Shown here: piece after piece, positions 42,322-51,187 of the stretch
Numbering within the stretch: the first letter of the stretch is position 1
Layout: each line of letters opens with the position of its first letter
Source of the DNA: Lachnospiraceae bacterium
GTDB taxonomy: Bacteria; Bacillota; Clostridia; Lachnospirales; Lachnospiraceae
DNA: 64,000 nucleotides
Direction: 5' to 3'
Assembly: GCA_028692395.1 (NCBI GenBank)
Contig: JAQUXP010000002.1
Coordinates: 62,001 to 126,000, forward strand
The notes under the pieces: generated by a model
Told to the model about the DNA's origin: nothing
Seen by the model: the letters and a program-made list of their open reading frames with translations, nothing else
Databases searched by the model: none
Position numbers and translations under genes: made by a program

Positions 42322-44385
42322 ATGATAAAAGATACAGATTCTATACGCTCCTTAAAAGGGGTGGGAGAAAAAACTGAACAGTTATTTGCAAAAGTTGGTG
42401 TGGGAAATCTACAGCAACTTTTGCATTATTATCCCAGAGAATATGATGCCTATACGCAGCCCATAGCGTTATCCAATATATGTCCGGGAAAAGTGATGGC
42501 AGTAAAAACCAGACTGATGAAGGCTCCCGAGGTCCGGGGATATGGTAAGAAATGTGTCGTTACAGTGGTGCTGCTTCAAAATAACGTACGGCTGCAGCTT
42601 ACCTGGTTTAATATGCCCTTCCTTCGCAGCACCTTAAAGCGGGATGTCAGTTATGTATTTCGCGGCCTGATTCAGGAGAAGAACGGCAGACTGGTGATGG
42701 ATCAGCCGGAGCTGTTTACGGAGGCCTCTTATGCATCAGTACAGGGAAAGCTGATGCCAATCTATGCACTGACAGCCGGACTCACCAATAAGATGATTAT
42801 TAAGACCGTTTCACAGGTGCTGGAGGAGTCTCCTAAGATACCAGAGCAGCTGCCGGAGGAGCTTTGCAGGCAGTATGGGCTCATCCCTCTGTCGGAGGCG
42901 ATACAGCAGATACATTTTCCGAAAAATCAGGAACAGCTGCTCCAGGCCAGAAGAAGGCTGGTATTTGATGAATTCTTTCTTTTCCTGCTGGCGATTGCCA
43001 AAATGAAAGAAGAGCAGGGAAGCCGTATCAGCGGCTGGCAGCTAAAGGCAGTATGGCAGACCGAGGATGTGATACGTTCACTTCCCTATCAGATGACAGG
43101 AGCACAGATACGGGTCTGGAATCAGATTGAGTCAGAGTTGAAAGGGCATATCCGCATGTCACGGCTGATACAGGGAGATGTGGGAAGCGGAAAGACCATC
43201 CTGGCATTTTTAAGCATGATTATGTGTGCGGAAAACAGATGCCAGAGTGCCCTGATGGTGCCAACAGAGGTTCTGGCAAAGCAGCATTTCGAAGCGCTGT
43301 GTGCGCTGCTTGCGGCGAATGGACTGGAGGAATATGCACCTGTCCTGCTGACAGGTTCCACCTCGCAAAAAGAAAAACGAAGAATCTACGAAGAGATTTC
43401 AGAAGGTACTGTGAAGATGATCATTGGTACCCATGCACTGATTCAGGAACGTGTTGTCTATCAAAAGCTTGCTCTTGTAATCACGGACGAGCAGCACCGG
43501 TTTGGAGTAAATCAAAGAAAGAATCTTTCAGAAAAAGGCAGGGAACCTCATGTGCTGATTATGAGCGCCACTCCGATTCCCAGAACTCTGGCGATTATGC
43601 TCTATGGTGATCTGGACATCTCGGTCATCGATGAACTTCCGGCCAGACGACTTCCCATCAAAAACTGTGTGGTGGACACTTCTTATCGGAAAACCGCCTA
43701 TCGTTTTATCCGGGAACAGGTGCAGGAGGGAAGACAGGTCTATGTGATCTGTCCTATGGTGGAGGAAAGTGATTCGATTGATGCCCAGAATGTTACAGAT
43801 TATACACGAACCTTACAGGACCTGTATGGGGATGAAATCAACGTTGCCATGCTGCACGGACAGATGAAGCCTGCTGAGAAAAATGATATTATGGAACGGT
43901 TTTCCAATAATGAAATACAGATTCTTGTGTCCACCACTGTTGTGGAGGTAGGGGTCAATGTGCCAAATGCCACGGTGATGCTGATTGAGAATGCGGAACG
44001 CTTTGGCCTTGCTCAGCTTCACCAGCTGCGGGGCAGAGTAGGAAGAGGAGAACATCAGTCATACTGCATATTTATGCAGGGAGACTCAGCATCTGAAACC
44101 AGCAAAAGACTGGAAGTGCTTTCCAAATCTAATGATGGCTTTTATATTGCGGAGGAGGATCTGAAGCTTCGGGGTCCCGGGGATCTGTTCGGAATCCGGC
44201 AAAGTGGTCTTCTTGACTTTAAAATCGCAGACGTTTTTGCTGATTCCAGCATTCTTCAGGAGGCAAATGCAGCAGCAACAGAGGTTTTATCAGAGGATCC
44301 AAATCTTGTCGAAGATAAGCATGAAAGAATTCGTCAGCAGATGGAAACCTATCTGAGAAACATCACCGAGGAAATTTCTATATAA
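42322..44385 (+). CDS. recG: ATP-dependent DNA helicase RecG
   Basis: Monomeric helicase that remodels stalled forks. The N-terminal wedge domain (residues 1-220) begins SLKGVGEKTEQLFAKVGV. Helicase motifs follow: QGDVGSGKT (Walker A), ITDEQHRFG (motif II, DEQH in place of DEEH), MSATPIPRT (motif III) and QLHQLRGRVGRG (motif VI). The C-terminal LKLRGPGDLFGIRQSG is typical. Length of about 687 aa fits. ATG 42322 is preferred; TTG 42313, used by the ORF track, overlaps the upstream stop and has no good ribosome binding site. Confidence 0.96.
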   Translation: MIKDTDSIRSLKGVGEKTEQLFAKVGVGNLQQLLHYYPREYDAYTQPIALSNICPGKVMAVKTRLMKAPEVRGYGKKCVVTVVLLQNNVRLQLTWFNMPFLRSTLKRDVSYVFRGLIQEKNGRLVMDQPELFTEASYASVQGKLMPIYALTAGLTNKMIIKTVSQVLEESPKIPEQLPEELCRQYGLIPLSEAIQQIHFPKNQEQLLQARRRLVFDEFFLFLLAIAKMKEEQGSRISGWQLKAVWQTEDVIRSLPYQMTGAQIRVWNQIESELKGHIRMSRLIQGDVGSGKTILAFLSMIMCAENRCQSALMVPTEVLAKQHFEALCALLAANGLEEYAPVLLTGSTSQKEKRRIYEEISEGTVKMIIGTHALIQERVVYQKLALVITDEQHRFGVNQRKNLSEKGREPHVLIMSATPIPRTLAIMLYGDLDISVIDELPARRLPIKNCVVDTSYRKTAYRFIREQVQEGRQVYVICPMVEESDSIDAQNVTDYTRTLQDLYGDEINVAMLHGQMKPAEKNDIMERFSNNEIQILVSTTVVEVGVNVPNATVMLIENAERFGLAQLHQLRGRVGRGEHQSYCIFMQGDSASETSKRLEVLSKSNDGFYIAEEDLKLRGPGDLFGIRQSGLLDFKIADVFADSSILQEANAAATEVLSEDPNLVEDKHERIRQQMETYLRNITEEISI

Positions 44386-44475
44386 AAAATGAAAGCATAA
44401 ATCATACAGTTTTTTAAATTTATGCTGTTATATTCGTGAAAACTATGTGAAATACATGAAAAAATCTGCATATAC

Positions 44476-44504
44476 TTGAAAAAAAAAGGAAAATAATGTA
44501 TGAT
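44476..44504 (+). promoter_or_regulatory. Promoter candidate for the DUF6465-like gene
   Basis: TTGAAA at 44476-44481, 17-base spacer, TATGAT at 44499-44504. A second -10-like TATAAT sits at about 44530, closer to the start. Confidence 0.5.
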
Positions 44505-44558
44505 AGTTTTCGAACCTGATAAAAATGCTATAATACGCCAGTGTGGGAGGATTGAATT

Positions 44559-45095
44559 ATGGTAGAGAAGAAAACAACGACAGCAGCAAAGACTGCAGCG
44601 ATTGTAAAACAGGAACCGGCAAAAGTTGCTGAGGTCGCAAAGAAAGTGGAAGCGCCAAAAGCAGCACCAGTAAAAACTGTAGCAGCGCCAAAAGCAGAGC
44701 CTGTAAAGGCAGCAGAAAAGACTGCTGAAGCACAGAAGACAGAAGCTGCACCAAAAGCAGCAAATACCGAGACGAAAAAAGCAGCGCCTGCAAAAGAAAC
44801 AGTAATAACTGAGAAAAAGACAGCAGTAAAACCGGCAGTAGAGAAAAAACCTGCAAGAGCAAAAAAAGCAGCAGTAAAAAAAGAGACCGAAAAAGAAGCA
44901 GAAGCTACTGTAATCCTTCAGGTTGAAGGAAAAGAAGTACTTGCAAAGGAACTGCTTGCAAAGGCAAAAGAAGCATGGATTGCTTCCGGACATAAGGCTT
45001 CTGACTTAAAAGATATGACATTATACTTGAAACCTGAAGAAATGACAGCTTACTATGTAGCAAACGGTATTGACACCGGAAGTATTGCGTTTTAA
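44559..45095 (+). CDS. Lys/Ala-rich protein with DUF6465-like C-terminal domain
   Basis: A 178-aa protein in two parts. Residues 1-115 are low-complexity, composed mainly of Ala, Lys, Glu, Pro, Thr and Val in irregular repeats (KVEAPKAAPVKTVAAPKAEP). The C-terminal 60 residues form a folded domain starting ATVILQVEGKEVLAKELLAK and ending YYVANGIDTGSIAF, which I recall as DUF6465 in Lachnospiraceae. The basic Ala/Lys tail resembles histone-H1-like or nucleic-acid-binding tails, but function is not known. Start ATG follows GGGAGG. A strong terminator closes the gene. Confidence 0.78.
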   Translation: MVEKKTTTAAKTAAIVKQEPAKVAEVAKKVEAPKAAPVKTVAAPKAEPVKAAEKTAEAQKTEAAPKAANTETKKAAPAKETVITEKKTAVKPAVEKKPARAKKAAVKKETEKEAEATVILQVEGKEVLAKELLAKAKEAWIASGHKASDLKDMTLYLKPEEMTAYYVANGIDTGSIAF

Positions 45096-45182
45096 TCTGG
45101 TTTCCGTCTGAGATACATAGGTAACATGGATGTATGCTGCTGTGCATGAAATAGACAGGAACAACATGATGCTAAAAGAAGA

Positions 45183-45211
45183 GGACGGAGAATATTCTCC
45201 GTCCCTTTCTT
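45183..45211 (+). terminator. Terminator after the DUF6465-like gene
   Basis: Perfect palindrome GGACGGAGAAT/ATTCTCCGTCC followed by CTTTCTT. It could also serve the convergent SASP gene. Confidence 0.8.
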
Positions 45212-45240
45212 AGGCATATACTTCATGTGCTAATATGACA

Positions 45241-45462
45241 TTAGTACTGACTGGATGAATTTCCGCTCATCTGACGTTCCTGAGCTTCAATCATTTTTTT
45301 GACCATATAGCCACCGACAGATCCGTTCTGCTTGGATGTGAGGTTACCATTGTATCCTTCACTGAGCGGAACGCCAAGTTCATTGGCTACTTCGTATTTA
45401 AATCGATCTAATGCTCCCTTTGCTTCAGGTACTGCTGTGGTGTTTGATGAACGACTTGCCAT
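45241..45462 (-). CDS. alpha/beta-type small acid-soluble spore protein
   Basis: A 73-aa DNA-protecting spore protein. Both family signatures are present: FKYEVANELGVPLSEGYNG (containing the GPR protease cleavage region) and LTSKQNGSVGGYMVKKMIEA. The ORF-track start adds 16 residues upstream; ATG at 45462 has AGGAGG on the minus strand seven to ten bases away. SASPs are made in the forespore under sigma-G; I could not identify a convincing sigma-G promoter in the 215-base gap upstream. Direct evidence of endospore formation. Confidence 0.95.
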   Translation of the reverse strand: MASRSSNTTAVPEAKGALDRFKYEVANELGVPLSEGYNGNLTSKQNGSVGGYMVKKMIEAQERQMSGNSSSQY

Positions 45463-45614
45463 AGTTTCTATACCTCCTATGCTTTTGTTAGTTTTGGTGC
45501 TTTGCAGCATCGATTGATGTTACGATGTTAGTATATGTGATTGTCTGTGTTCTAAACTGGAACTTTTTGTTAAATACAATGTATTATTCATTACGCATAA
45601 ATTTCTAAAAATAA

Positions 45615-45643
45615 TTGCCATTTTTTTAGTTATTTGTTATAAT
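45615..45643 (+). promoter_or_regulatory. Promoter of the mgsA-like gene
   Basis: TTGCCA at 45615-45620, 17-base spacer, perfect TATAAT at 45638-45643, 35 bases before the start codon. Confidence 0.7.
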
Positions 45644-45677
45644 AAAACTCATAATAACTGTATAAGGGGTGAACACC

Positions 45678-46079
45678 ATGAATGTAGGCATCATAGCACA
45701 TAACAGCAAGAAAACACTGATAGAGGATTTTTGTATTGCATACAAAGGGATTCTTGCAAAACACGAAGTATATGCCACTGGAACAACAGGACGGAGAATT
45801 GAAGAAGTTACCAACCTGCACGTCCATAAGTTTCTTGCAGGAAGCTTGGGTGGAGATAAACAGTTTATGGAGATGATAGAACGCGGTGACATGGATATGG
45901 TGATCTTTTTCTATAATCCACGCATGGTGGATCAAAAGGAGCCGGATGTTGGAGCTATTATCCGATGCTGTGATCAGTATACCATACCTATCGCTACGAA
46001 TATTGCTACAGCAGAATCACTGATCCTTGGTCTGGACCGAGGTGATCTTGACTGGCGTGAACAGCTTCGTGAGCATTAA
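45678..46079 (+). CDS. mgsA: methylglyoxal synthase-like protein with altered active site
   Basis: A 133-aa MGS-fold protein; MGS converts dihydroxyacetone phosphate to methylglyoxal and phosphate. The phosphate loop YATGTTG (33-39), the catalytic Asp of GGD (60), EPDV (Asp90) and IPIATNIATAE are retained. Compared with recalled E. coli and Bacillus sequences, three usually invariant positions differ: Asn9 (AHN for AHD), Asn80 (FFYNP for FF/LxDP) and Lys87 (QKEPD for PHxPD). GP before the GGD loop is GS. The start is ATG 45678 after AAGGGGTG; the GTG at 45669 overlaps that site. Head of the mgsA-rsmD-coaD group. Confidence 0.82.
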   Translation: MNVGIIAHNSKKTLIEDFCIAYKGILAKHEVYATGTTGRRIEEVTNLHVHKFLAGSLGGDKQFMEMIERGDMDMVIFFYNPRMVDQKEPDVGAIIRCCDQYTIPIATNIATAESLILGLDRGDLDWREQLREH

Positions 46080-46109
46080 TACAAAGAGAGATTTTGAGGA
46101 ATTAAAGAT

Positions 46110-46676
46110 ATGAGAGTAATAGCCGGAAGCTGTAAAAGCCTTCCTTTGAAAACGATTACCGGAAATGATACAAGACCTACAACAGATCGCATCAAGGAAA
46201 CCCTTTTTAATATGCTCCAGTCGCATATCATGGGTTCTGTCTTTGTGGATCTGTTTTCCGGAAGCGGTGCCATCGGCATTGAAGCCCTGAGCCGCGGTGC
46301 AAAAAAAACATATTTTGTTGAACAGTCAAGGGATGCACTGCAGTGTATCCGTGACAATCTGAGTTTTACCGGATTACAGGAGAATGCAGTTGTGATGGCT
46401 GAGGATGCCAGAAACATCTGGAGACGTTTTCCTGAAGATCAGAAGATTGACATGATTTTTATGGATCCGCCATATGAGAAAGGACTGGAAAAGGAAGTTT
46501 TATCCATCCTTCGGAGTTGTCCCTGTATCGATGATGAGACACTGATTATTGTAGAAGCTTCTCTACAGACGGATTTTTCCTATCTGGAAGAGTGGGGATA
46601 CCATGTTATAAAAGAAAAAAAGTACAAGACAAACAAGCATCTTTTTTTGTCTTATCGTATGGAGAATAGATTATGA
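46110..46676 (+). CDS. rsmD: 16S rRNA (guanine(966)-N(2))-methyltransferase RsmD
   Basis: SAM-dependent methyltransferase of 188 aa. [20 protein letters not shown] and [15 protein letters not shown] form the typical N-terminus, [19 protein letters not shown] the SAM-binding loop, and FMDPPYEKG the catalytic [ND]PPY. It modifies G966 of 16S rRNA during 30S assembly. ATG 46110 follows GAGGAA. The stop overlaps the coaD start by four bases; rsmD-coaD is a widespread gene pair. Confidence 0.95.
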   Translation: MRVIAGSCKSLPLKTITGNDTRPTTDRIKETLFNMLQSHIMGSVFVDLFSGSGAIGIEALSRGAKKTYFVEQSRDALQCIRDNLSFTGLQENAVVMAEDARNIWRRFPEDQKIDMIFMDPPYEKGLEKEVLSILRSCPCIDDETLIIVEASLQTDFSYLEEWGYHVIKEKKYKTNKHLFLSYRMENRL

Positions 46677-47179
46677 GTAAAGCAGTATACCCTGGAACCT
46701 TTGACCCGGTAACCTATGGACACCTCGATGTTATTCTTCGCGCTACCCAGTTATTTGATGAAGTAATTATCGGAGTTTTGAACAATTCCTCAAAAACGCC
46801 GTTGTTTTCTGTCGAGGAACGTGTTAATATACTTAAGAAAGCAACCTCTGATATACCGGGTGTGACAGTGATGTCATTTCGTGGATTGTCAGTTGAATTT
46901 GCAAAACAATGTGGTGCAAAAGTGATTGTACGTGGCCTCAGAGCCATAACTGATTTTGAATATGAACTGCAGATGGCACAGACAAACAGAGAACTCGAAT
47001 CGGGAGTGGATACCACGTTTTTGATCACTTCTCTGCAGTATGCATATTTAAGTTCAACCACAGTCAGGGAAGTTGCTGCTTTTGATGGTGACATATCAAA
47101 ATTTGTGCCTGATTTTGTAGCAGCTGAAATTCATAAAAAACTTGCACATAATGATAAGGAGAATAATAATGAGCAGTAG
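46673..47179 (+). CDS. coaD: phosphopantetheine adenylyltransferase
   Basis: Penultimate enzyme of coenzyme A synthesis (PPAT). The nucleotidyltransferase motif [16 protein letters not shown] (TxGH) opens the protein; [20 protein letters not shown] and the SSTTVREVA motif close the active site. Length 168 aa is standard. Start overlaps rsmD (ATGA); the end overlaps the coiled-coil gene by 11 bases. Confidence 0.97.
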   Translation: MSKAVYPGTFDPVTYGHLDVILRATQLFDEVIIGVLNNSSKTPLFSVEERVNILKKATSDIPGVTVMSFRGLSVEFAKQCGAKVIVRGLRAITDFEYELQMAQTNRELESGVDTTFLITSLQYAYLSSTTVREVAAFDGDISKFVPDFVAAEIHKKLAHNDKENNNEQ

Positions 47180-47777
47180 AATCGAGCAGATTATTGAAGA
47201 AATCGAGGAGTATGTAGAAAGCTGTCGCTATCAGCCGTTATCTACAACTAAAATTGTAGTCAACAAAGAAGAATTAGAAGAGCTGTTACGGGAACTTCGC
47301 CTGAAAACCCCAGATGAGATCAAGAGATATCAGAAGATCATCAGTAATAAAGATGCTATTCTTGCAGACGCTCAGGCAAAATCAGACAATATGATTGCAG
47401 AGACTCAGGCAAAGGTACAGGAGATGGTAACACAGAGCGAAGTGATGCAGAAAGCTTATGCTCAGGCAAATGAAACCATCAACACTGCAAACCAGCAGGC
47501 ACAGGAGATTCTTGATTCTGCTACACAGGATGCCAACAATATTCGTCTCAGTGCAATTTCCTATACGGACGATATGCTTGCAAACCTTTCCCAGATTATG
47601 AGCACCACTCTTTCTGATGCAGGTGAAAAATATAATTCCTTTATTGGTTCTCTTCAGAGCTGTTATGATGTTGTAAATAAAAATCGCAGCGAGCTGTCAC
47701 CGCAGGCCTCTCAGGCAGCATCTTCTGCTGTAGATGACCTTGAGGTTGATACTTTGTTAGAGGATGATGAAGACTAA
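47169..47777 (+). CDS. coiled-coil protein of unknown function, DivIVA-like organisation
   Basis: A 202-aa protein, predominantly helical. It begins [20 protein letters not shown], which looks like a short N-terminal domain, and continues from residue 60 to about 165 as a long heptad-rich coiled coil with many Gln/Ala/Glu ([20 protein letters not shown]). The C-terminus is acidic. Such proteins are variously annotated as ATPase or DivIVA-like in Lachnospiraceae; I see no nucleotide-binding motif. Start ATG 47169 follows AAGGAG. Its last 21 bases overlap the end of the convergent ylbJ gene. Confidence 0.72.
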   Translation: MSSRIEQIIEEIEEYVESCRYQPLSTTKIVVNKEELEELLRELRLKTPDEIKRYQKIISNKDAILADAQAKSDNMIAETQAKVQEMVTQSEVMQKAYAQANETINTANQQAQEILDSATQDANNIRLSAISYTDDMLANLSQIMSTTLSDAGEKYNSFIGSLQSCYDVVNKNRSELSPQASQAASSAVDDLEVDTLLEDDED

Positions 47778-48656
47778 GCCAAGAAGCAGAGCTATCATAG
47801 TCTGAAGGATTTTTGCAGCGATGTATCTTTTTATGGACAGACCACTTCCGCTGATGACACAATTGGTCTGCAGGATCGTACTGAGTCCGCCAAAAGCGGT
47901 ACAGCACAGCGTGATCAGCAGCTTACTCTCAGGTGAGAGTGCACTTTCTCGTACGCATGCAAGACCGCTGGTGAGTTCCAGCAGGCAGCTTCCGAGAAGC
48001 GAAAGGATAGGTAGTCTGACCGTGATTTTTCGCAGCATGGCTCCATAGATGGTGAATAAGATAATATAGCCCCCAAGCCGGGTAATCGTTTCAAATGCAT
48101 TCATTATAGAGGTGTCAAGAAGAGTTCCTTTGGAATGTTCTTCTGATACCTCTTTTTGAATTCGAGTGCATAAAACCTGGGAGCTGGTGACAGTCTTGCG
48201 TGAAGAATCCAACCCAAATCTCAACAGTAGTGCACAAAGCAGGACAGAAAGATAGAAAAGCACCAGAAAAGGAAACAGCATCTTCTGGTCCTTATAGAAT
48301 ACATAAAAGCCGATATAGGTATTGAGAAACATGGGACTGGCCTGATTGCTGCATGTCAGTAGATACTGGGCTTCCTTTTTTGAGATTTTGTTTGTTCGAA
48401 GCAGATCCGCACTGTTTTTTGCTCCCATAGGATAGCCGCAGAGAATTCCCGTAATCCATGCGTAAAGCTTATAGGCTTTCATGAATTCTGTCTGAAGCAG
48501 AATACCGGACAGAATCAAAAAAGGAAGCAGTGAGGGAAGAACCGTCTCAAACCACAGAGAAACGCCGGTACAGGAAGCCTGAAAACTATCTTTTGGAAAC
48601 AGGAATAAAAAGAGGAGAAGAGGCATATATAATATACAGAGTGTCTTTTTTGACAT
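47757..48656 (-). CDS. ylbJ: YlbJ-like sporulation membrane protein (nucleoside-recognition Gate domain)
   Basis: Polytopic protein of 299 aa with about eight hydrophobic segments. TGVSLWFETVLPSLLPFLIL and GILCGYPMGAKNSADLL, followed by LLTCSNQASPMFLNTYIG, are typical of YlbJ, a Gate-domain protein required for spore cortex formation in Bacillus under sigma-E. ATG 48656 has AAGGACCTG upstream on the minus strand. Convergent with the coiled-coil gene, overlapping by 21 bases; divergent from pepD. Confidence 0.88.
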   Translation of the reverse strand: MSKKTLCILYMPLLLFLFLFPKDSFQASCTGVSLWFETVLPSLLPFLILSGILLQTEFMKAYKLYAWITGILCGYPMGAKNSADLLRTNKISKKEAQYLLTCSNQASPMFLNTYIGFYVFYKDQKMLFPFLVLFYLSVLLCALLLRFGLDSSRKTVTSSQVLCTRIQKEVSEEHSKGTLLDTSIMNAFETITRLGGYIILFTIYGAMLRKITVRLPILSLLGSCLLELTSGLACVRESALSPESKLLITLCCTAFGGLSTILQTNCVISGSGLSIKRYIAAKILQTMIALLLGLVFIIL

Positions 48657-48790
48657 GGTGCAGGTCCTTTTCTTTTATCTATATGCCTTGCTTTTTCAGA
48701 ATAGTTGTGTCAAAATAGATCCAGATAAATTCGCTGATTGTTCAGCAGAAGCATGAAGAACTGTTAATCTGCTACAAGGAGATACATAAT

Positions 48791-50245
48791 ATGGGTATTT
48801 TAGAAAATTTAGAACCAGGACGAGTTTTTTACTATTTTGAAGAAATCTGTAATATTCCCCATGGTTCCGGTCATATGGAGCCAATCTGCCATTATCTGAT
48901 TGAATTTGCAGAAAAACAGGGACTTTCTTTTCTGCGGGATGATTCGCATAATGTGGTGATTCGTAAAGCTGCCTCAGCAGGTTATGAAAGTGCGCCAGGG
49001 GTCATCCTGCAGGGACACTGTGACATGGTCTGTGAGAAAGCACCGAATTCCTCACATGATTTTGAGAAGGATTCGCTGAAGCTTCGCCGGAAGGACGATG
49101 ACTTGTATGCAGAGGATACCACGCTGGGCGGAGACGATGGAATTGCAGTAGCCTATATGCTGGCAGTGCTGGAGGATCAAACACTGCAGCACCCGGAGCT
49201 GGAATGTGTTTTTACCAGCGATGAGGAGATTGGACTTCTGGGTGCCAACGCACTGGACACTTCGGTGCTGAAGGGAAAGCAGCTGATCAATCTTGATTCT
49301 GAGGAAGAGGGAATTCTCTGGATTTCCTGTGCAGGCGGGATGAATGTACAGTGTGAGCTTCCGGTGAACCGGGTATCTCAGGAGGGCCTTCGGATAGAAG
49401 TGTCCATAGAAGGCCTTGCGGGTGGACATTCAGGAACTGAGATTGATAAGGGAAGGGCGAATGCAAGTATTCTTCTGGGACGCTTTTTCTTTGAGCTGGG
49501 TCAGGAGCTTCCTTATGGTATTATTGACGCTGCAGGAGGAACCAAGGATAACGCTATTACACGGATTGCAAGAGCAGGGGTATTAATTCAAGAGGAATGT
49601 AAAGAAGAGTTTCTGGCATTTGCCCTCAGACTCCAGCAGCAGCTTCGTAAGGAATATACCGGAACCGATGAAGGGATTACGATTCGGGTGGAGCCAAAAG
49701 CAGTAGGAAACTATGACATACTGAATGCAGTCAGCAGAGAAAAAACAGTGCTTTTTCTGATGCAGCTTCCTTACGGTGTGCAGAAGATGAGCGGCGTGAT
49801 AAATGGTCTGGTAGAGACCTCCTGCAATCTGGGGATCTTTGAACTGTCGCTGACGGATGATTATCTTTTCGCCTGCATCAGCATCCGAAGCTCAGTGGGA
49901 ACCGCAAAGTATGCATTAGGTGATAAAATCCGTTATCTCACAGAGTTTTTAGGTGGAGAGTTTGATATCGCCGGAGACTATCCTGCATGGGAATATCGAG
50001 AAGACTCACCTCTTCGTGAAACGATGAAAAGGGTATATGAAGAACTGTATCACACTTCCCCCAAAATTGAGGCAATTCATGCGGGACTGGAATGCGGATT
50101 GTTTTACGACAAAATACCGGGGCTGGACTGCATTTCCATAGGACCGGATATGAAAGACATTCATACTTCCAGAGAAAAGCTGTCGATTTCATCAACAGAA
50201 CGAGTGTATCAGTATTTAATACAAGTATTACAGGAACTAAAATAA
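48791..50245 (+). CDS. pepD: aminoacyl-histidine dipeptidase (M20C, PepD)
   Basis: Dizinc dipeptidase of 484 aa cleaving Xaa-His and other dipeptides. Metal and catalytic residues are visible: LQGHCDMVCEK (His, catalytic Asp), LGGDDGIAVAYML (bridging Asp), TSDEEIGLLGA (general base Glu and ligand), INLDSEEEG (Asp) and IHAGLECGLF (His). The lid domain runs from about 200 to 400, starting at GLAGGHSGTEIDKGRANA. Start ATG follows AAGGAG. It is a single gene with about 90 plain bases between it and the alarmone synthetase. Confidence 0.93.
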   Translation: MGILENLEPGRVFYYFEEICNIPHGSGHMEPICHYLIEFAEKQGLSFLRDDSHNVVIRKAASAGYESAPGVILQGHCDMVCEKAPNSSHDFEKDSLKLRRKDDDLYAEDTTLGGDDGIAVAYMLAVLEDQTLQHPELECVFTSDEEIGLLGANALDTSVLKGKQLINLDSEEEGILWISCAGGMNVQCELPVNRVSQEGLRIEVSIEGLAGGHSGTEIDKGRANASILLGRFFFELGQELPYGIIDAAGGTKDNAITRIARAGVLIQEECKEEFLAFALRLQQQLRKEYTGTDEGITIRVEPKAVGNYDILNAVSREKTVLFLMQLPYGVQKMSGVINGLVETSCNLGIFELSLTDDYLFACISIRSSVGTAKYALGDKIRYLTEFLGGEFDIAGDYPAWEYREDSPLRETMKRVYEELYHTSPKIEAIHAGLECGLFYDKIPGLDCISIGPDMKDIHTSREKLSISSTERVYQYLIQVLQELK

Positions 50246-50335
50246 GACAGAGATAGATTTTTGCAGGTAACCGCTCAGGTAAGAAACAGATACCAGGACG
50301 GCTGCAGGTGGTAATTATAAGGGAGTTATGGAAAG

Positions 50336-51148
50336 ATGGACATACAGTTATGGCATGAGATTCTGGACCCGTATGAACTGGCGGTACAGGAACTGGTGGT
50401 TAAATTTAATCACGTAATAAAAGAGCACCATGAAAAGGGGTTATATTCACCCATTGAGCAGGTTACAGGTCGTGTGAAGACTGTCTCAAGTATTCTGGAG
50501 AAGATGCAGAGAAAGCATATTCCGGTGGATGAGATGGAAAGTCAGGTAGAAGATATCGCAGGAATCCGTATCATCTGCCAATTTGTGGAGGATATCGAAA
50601 AAGTATCGGAACTGATTGAACAGAGGAACGATATAGAGATCAAAAGTGAAAAAGATTATATTAAGCACATGAAGCCAAGCGGCTACCGCAGCTATCATCT
50701 GATTGTATATTATACCGTGGAAACACTTGGGGGACCCAAAAGATTACAGGCAGAGATTCAGATTCGTACCATGGCCATGGACTTTTGGGCAACCATCGAG
50801 CATTCTCTTCAGTATAAGTATAAGTCCAACATTCCCCAGCATATCAAAGAACGGCTGAGTAATGCAGCAGATGCAATCATTGCACTGGACAATGAGATGT
50901 CCACCGTCCGCAGTGAGATCATGGATGCACAGAATTCCTCCCAGATACAGATCAATCTGGTGACAGATATTCTGAATAATATCGAAAATCTGTATAAGCT
51001 TTCCAACAAACGCGAGGTGGCCAAGATCCAGAATGAATTTTATAAAATCTATGCGTTAAATGATCTGGAACAGCTCAAACGTTTTCATACCCAGCTGGAT
51101 ATTATAGCTGAAGGCTATCGTGCCCAGGCCGTTACCGACGAATTCTAG
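50336..51148 (+). CDS. relQ: small alarmone synthetase (RelQ/SAS1-like GTP pyrophosphokinase)
   Basis: A 270-aa single-domain (p)ppGpp synthetase without hydrolase, TGS or ACT domains. Synthetase motifs present: GLYSPIEQVTGRVKTVSSIL, VEDIAGIRIICQFVEDI (Asp binding Mg), YIKHMKPSGYRSYHLIV and AEIQIRTMAMDFWATIEHSL (catalytic Glu). A helical C-terminal tail of about 90 residues could drive tetramer formation as in RelQ, so the RelQ type is more likely than RelP. ATG 50336; AAGGGAG upstream. It lies alone before the rRNA methyltransferase gene. Confidence 0.9.
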   Translation: MDIQLWHEILDPYELAVQELVVKFNHVIKEHHEKGLYSPIEQVTGRVKTVSSILEKMQRKHIPVDEMESQVEDIAGIRIICQFVEDIEKVSELIEQRNDIEIKSEKDYIKHMKPSGYRSYHLIVYYTVETLGGPKRLQAEIQIRTMAMDFWATIEHSLQYKYKSNIPQHIKERLSNAADAIIALDNEMSTVRSEIMDAQNSSQIQINLVTDILNNIENLYKLSNKREVAKIQNEFYKIYALNDLEQLKRFHTQLDIIAEGYRAQAVTDEF

Positions 51149-51187
51149 TGAGGTACCAGTACCTTGTTTTGCAGGAGGAATAACCGA

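Noticed and set aside
44394-44426. AGCATAAAT/ATTTATGCT inverted repeat after recG
   Set aside because: Nine A/T-rich pairs with a 15-base loop and no T-run after the right arm; too weak to call a terminator.
44349-44993. 214-aa minus-strand ORF rich in Phe and Cys
   Set aside because: Direct antisense reading of the Ala/Lys-rich repeats of the DUF6465-like gene; composition is an artefact.
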